NCBI RefSeq assembly: GCF_947623445.1
Contig: NC_135246.1
Span: 16,661,856 to 16,725,855 of the forward strand
Reading direction: 5' to 3'
DNA: 64,000 nucleotides
DNA from: Clavelina lepadiformis
Taxonomy: Eukaryota; Chordata; Ascidiacea; Aplousobranchia; Clavelinidae
Part shown: piece by piece, positions 23,201 to 35,200 of the stretch
How positions within the stretch are numbered: position 1 is the first letter of the stretch
Layout: every line of letters starts with the position of its first letter
The notes under the pieces: model-generated
Database searches by the model: none
What the model was told of the DNA's origin: nothing
What the model saw: the letters and a program-made list of their open reading frames with translations, nothing else
Program-made: the position numbers and the translations under genes

Positions 23201-26200
23201 CAGAAACACAGAATGTCTATCATCAAGAAACTATCGAGTCAGTAAACTTATAGAAATAGAATAAAAGCATAAGCGAATAGCATCTAATGTATTCGTCTCA
23301 TTTCGGTTGGAATAAATATAATTAAGAATTGAATATGAGATAGTGATTCCGGATGTGAATTGTAGATGAATAACCAAAATCTTGTTGTCTTAGATATACT
23401 TTAGTTTGATAAAAGTATGAGGAAATAGTATGTAAACAAGATACGGTTTAATGAAGCTAGTCATTTCTTACACATAAAACAGGGTTTTTCAAGCTTTCTC
23501 ATGTTTGACATTCCAAAAGAACTTGTCTTCAATTTTATACATTGATTCGTTGTATAGTATTTGTGGAGATAGGGTAGTGAGAAGAAAAGCAATGAACTGT
23601 TTTGTATATCATTGCGATTCAGTTTCCTTATTTATCGAGATAGTTATCATTTAAATTATCTCTTTACAGAATGAAATACAAACGGATTACCTTATCGCGG
23701 ATTTTCCAGATCTAGAAAGTGACGGGAGGTTATTGAGACAAATTAGAGACCCACCAGGACAAAAAAAGTCGCTACATTCCTCCTGGTAGGTTGGAAAATC
23801 ATGTTTGAGAATCACATTCCAGAAAAACGTAGGTTTTTACATCACCTTCCTATTTCGATAAGTACAGGTGATCCAACAACTGAAACCTATCGTCTTTCAA
23901 CTTTCAAACTATTTCCCAGAGAAGTACAAATCGATGTTCGTAAGTTAGCTTCTGCTGGTTTTTATTTCACTGGTTTTAAAGACAGAACCAAGTGCTTCAG
24001 GTAACTAGAGAGTTTGATATAGGGTTTGATTCTAATCGAAGCAATATGTTTAAATAAGTTAGGTGATTATAGTTTTACATGTAAAAACACTACCCTCAAC
24101 TTCTTTTCAGTTGTGGTCAATCTGTCCAAGAATGGGAATTCAAGGATGATCCAAAACTACTCCGATGGCACAGATCTGATTGTGATATCATTCACGGAAC
24201 GGAAACAAGAAATATACCAATCAGTTAGTTACGATAAAGTTTTAAATTTATAAGAAAAAGGATACAGATCGAATCAATCCGAAATATATTCATGATCTGT
24301 AATACCTACAAAGCGTAAAGATGGAATGATATTGAATACGTCTCAAAAAGCGTGAATGAACCGAACCAAATCTTAATTCATTTCACAGTTTCACGAAATA
24401 CCATATGAAATTACCTTACTATGTTACCGTTTATGCTGTGATAGTAGAATATGTTACGTGAGTAGTGTATACCCTATTCATATGACGTTACATCCATTAG
24501 ATTGTAAATATTGGTAACTATTTCTAGATTCCATTCTTCATCAATTCGAACTCACGCCAACCCATGACAATGAAAACGCTACAAGATCAGTAACACGACC
24601 TCTAACATCTGGGTATCCACAGGCTTCAGAAGATCAAAGAAGACAAATTACAACAGGAAAAATCATTACAAATGGCATTGACATCAGAACAAATTCACCA
24701 AACGCCACGATGGCAACATTATTTCAAACTGCTACATTTAGGAATAGTTTATGCACCACACCTCCACCTAATGTAGTTGCATCGACCATAGCAAACTCAC
24801 ATATAAATCTTACTATGAATTTGAGTAACTTGTTTCCATGCTCAAATCCTGTGAATCCTCACATGAGGAGTGAAGAATCTCGTCTTCAAACTTTCCTGGA
24901 TCACTCCTCATCATGGCCTTCTCATAGGATTCATGCCACTCCCAGACAAATTTCAAAAGCAGGAATGTATTACTTGGGTGAGTGGATCAGATAAAGTACT
25001 GGTTGATTTGTTTCAAACTTAAGATTCAGGATCAAAAGTAGAAATTTATGATTTTCTAACGTTTTTTCCTTTATTACCCAGGTGTAAGAGATCGAGTAAA
25101 ATGTTGGTATTGTAATGGAGGGTTACAAAATTGGGAGAGAAATGACGATCCGTGGGAAGAGCACACCAAGTGGTTTCCAATGTAAGTTGAATTTTCCATC
25201 TCAATGAAGGGATTTCTCAGATTTTACTTTTTATGATTTCTATGTTTAACAAACCACTATACTTTATCCACAGGTGTGAGTTCGTTCTTCAGCAAAAAGA
25301 CCTAGATTATGTTCATCGGATCGTTTCTCGATTCCCTAACCTAAGAAGACCGCTAATTCAGAATCCAGCAAATCCAAACCAACTCGGGAATTTTCAATCG
25401 GGATTAATGTAAATCTCCTTAAGTCATCTTGGTTTGTTTGTTATATGTTATCATCTATTTCTTTGTTTAGTTTACGAAACGGACATCGAAATGATGGCCC
25501 CGAAATCATCGATCCGAGGGAAGAGGTAAGATCTATAGAGACGAAAGTGGACGGAGAAATGTCTTCGTCTGAGCTGATACAACAAGCAAAACGGATGGGA
25601 TTCGATGAAAGAATCATAAAAAATGCTTTGAAAAGGTGAAAAATTTGTTACTGGTTTATTACATTAAACTTACGAATCACATTGAAAACCAATCTTTCTA
25701 CAGGAAGTACGAGGTCACTGGTAATGGATTTTCTAGGCTTGAAATTCTTGTTGAGTCTATTCTCGCAATGGATGAAGAATCTGCTTCCAATAGATCTGAA
25801 GAAGCCTCAACAACTCCTTCTGCAGAATCCGGATCTGAAGAGATTCGTCGTTTACAAGAAGAAAGAACGTGTAAAGTTTGTCGAAACGAGCGAGCGAGTA
25901 TTGTGCTTATTCCATGTGGACATATTGCTTGTTGTATTGGTTGCGCTGAAGATACATCGATCTGTCCCATTTGTCGTTTGCGAATTCGAGAAAAAGTCAG
26001 ATCTTTCATTGTTTAAAGCAAAAGTTTGTGGAATTTAAGTAGCACTTTCGTAAATTATTTTCAATGTAAATGATTTTAGAAGATCTTCGCTTAATTTTTT
26101 AATAATTCTATAAAACTGGATGATAAATTTATTCAGATATACGTTTTCCAATATATTTTCTTTACCAGTTTCAAAATGTGCTTCGATTTTCTGTTTTCTG

Positions 26201-29200
26201 GGTTCTAGTTCACCGTATCATGAATCTATGGATGAATCAATCGAGTTCTTTTCAAATAAAAATCAACACTGTCCTATGGTGAATCGATGTAAATTGTATT
26301 TAGAGCACCACCTTGCGTTACCTTCACAATCAATTCAGTTACAAAAAATCATCGCTGGCTGGCAGTGTGATAACGTCAAACTTCTGCATACTTTTATAGT
26401 GTGATTTCAAACAAATCCTTCTAAAAACTATATTTTAAAACATATCGTTTAAACCGTGGAATGGAACGGTGAAAATTTTCTGGGGCACTAACTACAAAGG
26501 AGTTTGTGTACTGTTTTCTAAGGATTTTTTTTTCTTACACATGTACTGAAACTTTATCAGATACCTTCCGAAGATATCAAATTGTAAAAGTATGAATGAT
26601 AGTTCAATTATATTGCTTCATTTTTTACGGGGGAAATCATAATGTATCTGAGTTTCATGAAGAACTATTCACATAATGAAATGGAATAAATTAGGTGATG
26701 ATTAGGCGATGACTCAATCGTTTTTTCTTGTAAAAAAGCACTAACATAAAATACTATGGAATACAATGGCTATTAGGAATAATTTTTGACAGTGAGTAAT
26801 ACACACCTTTGTAATAATTGTATTGACTATTTACTCAAACACTTTCAACCAGTCAAATATTGTTACACTAGCACCACAGGCAAAATATTCGACATGCTAC
26901 ATATGGAAAATACTATGTTTTCTTCGTGTATCAACATATGCACTTTTAATTGATCGTTTTCGAAGAACTTTCTTTCACATAGTGGACAGCTATATTGAAG
27001 AACATTTAAAATATAGTTTTTCCCAAACAATGAAACTTGTACATAACTATTTTCTTTTCCAGTGCTTGTTAACTCTTGCTGTGTTGGTGAAAGCATAAAA
27101 GATACTTAACCATTTAAAATCGAGTTCTCACTGATGTATGATTTCTATGCTATTGTAAATACTTTAAAACTTTTTTTTTTTTTTTTTTTTATTCACTATC
27201 CAGACGTGTATGACCAGAATAATCATTAACAGTATTCATTAGAATAAAACTACGTAGAGTATATGAATACAATTCATACCTTTTATCAATACTTTCACGA
27301 CTCATAGCATTACTTCTTCTCTTCATTTGTTCAAGGGATGCGGTACTATCACAAAAAGAAGAAAATTATTGAATATATTGATATTGTACGGAATAGGATT
27401 ACTTCGTATTGTACTTATGTTATAACAAAGGCTTTTTTCTACCCCCAACTGATTCCCAGCATGTTTATCGCGATAATGTTTTTGATAAACATCTTTTCGT
27501 TTGTAGATTTTATCACACAGCTTACAGAGAAATCGCTGGTCATCATGCGTTTTTCTATGTCTTTTTAAACTATAGATTGTACTAAATTGCTTATCACAAA
27601 CATTACATTGATACATAACAGAAAGCATCTCCCTAAGTAACCTATCATATATAAATAAAGTAATATTCAATATCACTCATTATCGATGTGAAACAAGTTT
27701 ACTCAACCTGATTACAACTGCTTACATGATAACATCATAATTTTCAATTCTCAAACAAGAGGGAGATATATACCCTTCTCTACGGAAACACTTGAAATCA
27801 AACACATCCTTTTGTTTTCTCAAAACCTGATGGTGTACAACATAACTTTTTTCTCAAACAGATTGTTTTCCATGTTCCATATGTAGCATGTCGAATATTT
27901 TGCCTGTGGTGCTAGTGTAACAATATTTGACTGGTTGAAAGTGTTTGAGTAAATAGTCAATACAATTATTACAAAGGTGTGTATTACTCACTGTCAAAAA
28001 TTATTCCTAATAGCCATTGTATTCCATAGTATTTTATGTTAGTGCTTTTTTACAAGAAAAAACGATTGAGTCATCGCCTAATCATCACCTAATTTATTCC
28101 ATTTCATTATGTGAATAGTTCTTCATGAAACTCAGATACATTATGATTTCCCCCGTAAAAAATGAAGCAATATAATTGAACTATCATTCATACTTTTACA
28201 ATTTGATATCTTCGGAAGGTATCTGATAAAGTTTCAGTACATGTGTAAGAAAAAAAAATCCTTAGAAAACAGTACACAAACTCCTTTGTAGTTAGTGCCC
28301 CAGAAAATTTTCACCGTTCCATTCCACGGTTTAAACGATATGTTTTAAAATATAGTTTTTAGAAGGATTTGTTTGAAATCACACTATAAAAGTATGCAGA
28401 AGTTTGACGTTATCACACTGCCAGCCAGCGATGATTTTTTGTAACTGAATTGATTGTGAAGGTAACGCAAGGTGGTGCTCTAAATACAATTTACATCGAT
28501 TCACCATAGGACAGTGTTGATTTTTATTTGAAAAGAACTCGATTGATTCATCCATAGATTCATGATACGGTGAACTAGAACCCAGAAAACAGAAAATCGA
28601 AGCACATTTTGAAACTGGTAAAGAAAATATATTGGAAAACGTATATCTGAATAAATTTATCATCCAGTTTTATAGAATTATTAAAAAATTAAGCGAAGAT
28701 CTTCTAAAATCATTTACATTGAAAATAATTTACGAAAGTGCTACTTAAATTCCACAAACTTTTGCTTTAAACAATGAAAGATCTGACTTTTTCTCGAATT
28801 CGCAAACGACAAATGGGACAGATCGATGTATCTTCAGCGCAACCAATACAACAAGCAATATGTCCACATGGAATAAGCACAATACTCGCTCGCTCGTTTC
28901 GACAAACTTTACACGTTCTTTCTTCTTGTAAACGACGAATCTCTTCAGATCCGGATTCTGCAGAAGGAGTTGTTGAGGCTTCTTCAGATCTATTGGAAGC
29001 AGATTCTTCATCCATTGCGAGAATAGACTCAACAAGAATTTCAAGCCTAGAAAATCCATTACCAGTGACCTCGTACTTCCTGTAGAAAGATTGGTTTTCA
29101 ATGTGATTCGTAAGTTTAATGTAATAAACCAGTAACAAATTTTTCACCTTTTCAAAGCATTTTTTATGATTCTTTCATCGAATCCCATCCGTTTTGCTTG

Positions 29201-32200
29201 TTGTATCAGCTCAGACGAAGACATTTCTCCGTCCACTTTCGTCTCTATAGATCTTACCTCTTCCCTCGGATCGATGATTTCGGGGCCATCATTTCGATGT
29301 CCGTTTCGTAAACTAAACAAAGAAATAGATGATAACATATAACAAACAAACCAAGATGACTTAAGGAGATTTACATTAATCCCGATTGAAAATTCCCGAG
29401 TTGGTTTGGATTTGCTGGATTCTGAATTAGCGGTCTTCTTAGGTTAGGGAATCGAGAAACGATCCGATGAACATAATCTAGGTCTTTTTGCTGAAGAACG
29501 AACTCACACCTGTGGATAAAGTATAGTGGTTTGTTAAACATAGAAATCATAAAAAGTAAAATCTGAGAAATCCCTTCATTGAGATGGAAAATTCAACTTA
29601 CATTGGAAACCACTTGGTGTGCTCTTCCCACGGATCGTCATTTCTCTCCCAATTTTGTAACCCTCCATTACAATACCAACATTTTACTCGATCTCTTACA
29701 CCTGGGTAATAAAGGAAAAAACGTTAGAAAATCATAAATTTCTACTTTTGATCCTGAATCTTAAGTTTGAAACAAATCAACCAGTACTTTATCTGATCCA
29801 CTCACCCAAGTAATACATTCCTGCTTTTGAAATTTGTCTGGGAGTGGCATGAATCCTATGAGAAGGCCATGATGAGGAGTGATCCAGGAAAGTTTGAAGA
29901 CGAGATTCTTCACTCCTCATGTGAGGATTCACAGGATTTGAGCATGGAAACAAGTTACTCAAATTCATAGTAAGATTTCTATGTGAGTTTGCTATGGTCG
30001 ATGCAACTACATTAGGTGGAGGTGTGGTGCATAAACTATTCCTAAATGTAGCAGTTTGAAATAATGTTGCCATCGTGGCGTTTGGTGAATTTGTTCTGAT
30101 GTCAATGCCATTTGTAATGATTTTTCCTGTTGTAATTTGTCTTCTTTGATCTTCTGAAGCCTGTGGATACCCAGATGTTAGAGGTCGTGTTACTGATCTT
30201 GTAGCGTTTTCATTGTCATGGGTTGGCGTGAGTTCGAATTGATGAAGAATGGAATCTAGAAATAGTTACCAATATTTACAATCTAATGGATGTAACGTCA
30301 TATGAATAGGGTATACACTACTCACGTAACATATTCTACTATCACAGCATAAACGGTAACATAGTAAGGTAATTTCATATGGTATTTCGTGAAACTGTGA
30401 AATGAATTAAGATTTGGTTCGGTTCATTCACGCTTTTTGAGACGTATTCAATATCATTCCATCTTTACGCTTTGTAGGTATTACAGATCATGAATATATT
30501 TCGGATTGATTCGATCTGTATCCTTTTTCTTATAAATTTAAAACTTTATCGTAACTAACTGATTGGTATATTTCTTGTTTCCGTTCCGTGAATGATATCA
30601 CAATCAGATCTGTGCCATCGGAGTAGTTTTGGATCATCCTTGAATTCCCATTCTTGGACAGATTGACCACAACTGAAAAGAAGTTGAGGGTAGTGTTTTT
30701 ACATGTAAAACTATAATCACCTAACTTATTTAAACATATTGCTTCGATTAGAATCAAACCCTATATCAAACTCTCTAGTTACCTGAAGCACTTGGTTCTG
30801 TCTTTAAAACCAGTGAAATAAAAACCAGCAGAAGCTAACTTACGAACATCGATTTGTACTTCTCTGGGAAATAGTTTGAAAGTTGAAAGACGATAGGTTT
30901 CAGTTGTTGGATCACCTGTACTTATCGAAATAGGAAGGTGATGTAAAAACCTACGTTTTTCTGGAATGTGATTCTCAAACATGATTTTCCAACCTACCAG
31001 GAGGAATGTAGCGACTTTTTTTGTCCTGGTGGGTCTCTAATTTGTCTCAATAACCTCCCGTCACTTTCTAGATCTGGAAAATCCGCGATAAGGTAATCCG
31101 TTTGTATTTCATTCTGTAAAGAGATAATTTAAATGATAACTATCTCGATAAATAAGGAAACTGAATCGCAATGATATACAAAACAGTTCATTGCTTTTCT
31201 TCTCACTACCCTATCTCCACAAATACTATACAACGAATCAATGTATAAAATTGAAGACAAGTTCTTTTGGAATGTCAAACATGAGAAAGCTTGAAAAACC
31301 CTGTTTTATGTGTAAGAAATGACTAGCTTCATTAAACCGTATCTTGTTTACATACTATTTCCTCATACTTTTATCAAACTAAAGTATATCTAAGACAACA
31401 AGATTTTGGTTATTCATCTACAATTCACATCCGGAATCACTATCTCATATTCAATTCTTAATTATATTTATTCCAACCGAAATGAGACGAATACATTAGA
31501 TGCTATTCGCTTATGCTTTTATTCTATTTCTATAAGTTTACTGACTCGATAGTTTCTTGATGATAGACATTCTGTGTTTCTGTTATCATGATTGTGTTCA
31601 TCGGTTCGCATTTGGTTTTCATTCTTTTCTGTTTTTTCAGTAGTAGACATATTCACGCTTATTCAATAATTCTTAAGAAAAAAGACCTTTTCATGTTTAA
31701 AACAAAATTCATTAATGTATTCATCTTATCACGATTCTTAGTAAAATAAAGTACCACAAGAACTTCACTATAACTAATTGATTGATAGAATTTGTTAATT
31801 TTGACAAAAAATTTAACGCTTTATGGTTATAATACGACAAACCGTGATACATTTCATATTCATTTATGTCGATTCTACACTTTTTCCTTATGGTTTTAAT
31901 GTTTAAAATGTTAAATATATAACACAAAGATTATAAACTGTATCAAACCAAACAGTATTTAGGAAAAATATCTTTATTGTAAATGAGTTTTAACATATTA
32001 AAGTATTTCATTTTTTGTATTTTGGTGATAGAATTTGTTAATTTTGAAAAAATTTAAACATTTTACGGTGTAAATATGACAAAGCGTGATACATTTCATA
32101 TTCATTTAGGTTAATAAATTGTTTATCATAAACATTATATTGATACGTAACACAAGTTATTTCCCTAAGCAACTTATCATGTATAAATATTGACTTTTCT

Positions 32201-35200
32201 ACCATAGTAATATAAAATACATGTAATAGTAATATAGTATAATAATATTATCCATTATTGTTGTGAAATAAGCTTACTCACCCTGATTATAACTGATTAC
32301 TCCATAAGATTATAACAGCTTTTTCTCGAAACATCACAGTACTCGTGACAGTATTATATCCGGTTTATTTCGCTTTTGTAGCGCACTCGAATCACCTCAT
32401 TCCACACTCGTATGACCCATTGTATTATATTTCACACCATAAGATTATAACATCATAATGTACAAACCTCTCTCTCTCTCTCTCTCTCCCCTCTCTTTTG
32501 TTTTATTTAGGTTAGCATTTCGTTTATGATGTAACAATAGATATAGAACCCGAAGAGTTTGTAAACAACAAATTAACACAATTTATTACTAAAACAATAA
32601 GTTTTATATTATTAGTAAGTCCAATATTATTCATTAATTATTATCGATGTGAAACAAGTTTACCACTACCCCCCCACTCTAAACATTCACGAGTCAACTG
32701 AATACACCATAAGATTAGAACATTATAATATACAAGTCAACGCCATTTATTGCTAAAACACTAAGCTTAGCTCAGTTTAATCTACTTAAATACACTACAA
32801 AACCAAAACGATTATATCTAACGCTAACAAGTACAGTTTTTAACAAAGATGACTACGACATATCGCTTCGTTTTGTATTCGTTGATGTAATGATTTCAAT
32901 TCTCAAACACCAAGTATTATATGCCACATCACGAAAACAAAACAAACAAATCACATCTGGATGCAAGCTTTCCAAGACAAATCACATCTGGATGCCAGCT
33001 TTCCGTTATTCTTTCCCACAACTGGTTGTGAGTGGATTGGTGGGATCGCGCAATATACCACCCTTTCGACCTGTCCAACACACTTGTTTCAATCAGACAG
33101 GTTTGGATTTGCCTTTATAATCGGGTCAAGACAAATCACATCTGGATGCCAGCTATTATTTATTCTTCTCTTACACCTGGAATCGAATGGATTGGTTGTA
33201 ATACCTTCCAATGCTTTGTTTCTAAAGTCTGGCTTATTTCAACCCAAGCTGGATTTCATAACCAGGTCATGTTAGTGTGTCAATTAACGCATTCTTACTC
33301 TAGGCTTTTCTCCATATGATTCCAGGTGGAAATGCATACGGTTCATCGTTCTGTATACTTTACACTGAAACTATGATGTAACTGATATCGAATATCCACA
33401 AACCCAAGATGTTTTTTCCTCTAGAAATCTAAAACACCGCACGTTGGCGCTAACGAAAACTATGACGTCACTTTTACACTTGTACTTTTTCTAACATTTT
33501 CTTTACGTGTGGTGGCGCTAACGAAAACTATGACGTCACTTTTACACTCTTTTTCTAACATTTTCTTTACGTGTGGTGGCGCTATGGAATTATGACGTCA
33601 CTTTTCTCTTTCATATGACCTAATTACTTGAATGACCTAATCAGATTGCCGGCGTGATGGCGCCGGTTGGCGGGTTGGCGGGTTGGCGTGATGGCGCCGG
33701 TTGGCGGTGGCGGTGGCGGGCGGAGTCCTGAGGTGGCAACACTATACTACTAGTATTGACGCTGAGTTTGCAAACAATGATAGTTGCATTTGGTATACAA
33801 ATCAAGATTTTAAAAATTACATTTTGCAACACTTGTTTCCGACTGTCTGCCGAAGGTCGTTAAGTCGAATCCTCTATGTAACCGTGTAGAACCGGATATA
33901 CAGCAATTCGTTTATTGTTTAAGTTTGACTGAAAAACTCAAAACTCCAACGTCGAATTAAATCAAATCTGCCGGACCATACTTCAGCCGAGCGCCACACA
34001 CAAAAAAAACACAAATTCCAACACGGCCACGAAAATAAGCGCGTGGCGCTGATTACTAGGTCCTAAAGGATAGCGGAGTAACGCGTCACAAGAAATGATC
34101 TAAAACCATGCATGCACATGTAATTGGTAAAAAAGTGCGACAGTGCGCGAGCATTTATAAAAACTGACAAGTTTACAGACAAATGAAGTAATGCACCGCG
34201 CCAATAGAAACAAATGTTAACACACACAAACACACACACACTGATACACACAAATAAAGCTCCATAACAGTTTACGGGATACTAGATGTGAAAACAAACT
34301 CTAAATAATAATAAATAGCTCACACTGTAAACAAATGCTTTATAAGTTAGTCGATACAACATTAAATGCAGTGATTATAAAACAGGTGCCTAAAAATATC
34401 TCCTGACACTTTCATTGGACTATTTCAATCTGAGGAATTTTAAGCTTACGAGTTACATTTGCAACTGTAAAGTCAATATAATCAACTAATGTAAAGAAGG
34501 TGTTTTCCGAAATGCTGGACGATATCGATTCTACTGTTAGTTTAAATCATTAATTAATTAACTTAATTCATTAAAGGAATCATGGTCATTTCCAGCTTCA
34601 TTTATTACACTCAGGAAACCTCATCTGCGGAAGAGATAGTAGGATGCTGGCAGTAGGCGGCACAGAAATTTTTCACATAGTTATTTGTTGTAAACAAACA
34701 TTTGATTTAAAAAGTGTGTGTTGGGTATCGCTCGTGATTTTCGATTTGTCCGTAACGCATGTTGTTTGCTATGAGAAAAGTGTAAGCACCTTCATGACAT
34801 GCAGTCGATTTAAAAGTTAGCGCGATACAGACGAAACTTTCGTTTGCTTTAATACTTGTGCGTTGGATTAACACCAGCAGTTTGTGAGAGCTCGGTTCTT
34901 ATACTTGAGATATTGCTGGAAAAGACGCGTCACTTTAGAAGTCGGTTTCTGTGATCGATGCAAAGAAAAAGCCACTCGAGCGCCACAAGATAAACGTGGC
35001 TAAGATTGGGATGAATGCAAGGAATAAAATAAGACAAAAATATAAACAGAAACGCAAAAAAAACAAACAAAACAATAAACAGACAAAGGGTCCGTTTAAA
35101 TTTAAAAATTGAATTGCGATTTAATTTGGAAGAAGTTATACCTTCTGCCCTGTTTTGCGCTATTTGCTTTACTTTCTTTTCATGTACGACGAAGACATGT

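Larger units (their letters stand above)
21032..26908 (+). repeat. Left inverted arm (5,877 bp)
   Basis: It is the reverse complement of 27875-33751. Comparing translated segments of both arms, I found one difference: ATA (left, about 24800-24810) versus AGA (right) in IAP exon 5, giving I/R. The match stops abruptly after CATATGGAA. Confidence 0.93.
21032..33751. mobile_element. Palindromic 12.7-kb element carrying two IAP genes (possible Polinton derivative)
   Basis: The element starts AGTAGTATAGTGTTGCCACC, ends with the reverse complement, and is flanked by a perfect 6-bp duplication. Positions x and 54783-x are complementary from the ends to 26908/27875, giving 5,877-bp arms around a 966-bp centre. 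Each arm has GC-rich subterminal repeats, CRE-containing tandem repeats, decayed zinc-finger copies and a nine-exon IAP gene; the centre encodes zinc fingers. A 6-bp duplication and AG termini are hallmarks of Polinton/Maverick elements; Dada-type elements also make 6-7-bp duplications. No polymerase, integrase, capsid or transposase is seen, so mobilisation would be in trans. Classification is inference; the element itself is certain. Confidence 0.93.
27875..33751 (-). repeat. Right inverted arm (5,877 bp)
   Basis: It is the mirror of 21032-26908. Every open frame of the left arm reappears here on the opposite strand with the same length. Confidence 0.93.

Noticed and set aside
25698-26009. 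103-codon ORF antisense to the IAP RING exon (mirror 28774-29085), and the 118-codon alternative sense frame
   Set aside because: The sense frame encodes an unmistakable RING that joins in phase to upstream exons; the others are shadows.
21032-33751. Interpretation as an assembly artefact
   Set aside because: The two flanks are different continuous array sequence, the target duplication is exact, the centre is unique, and the arms differ by at least one base. Long reads should still confirm it.
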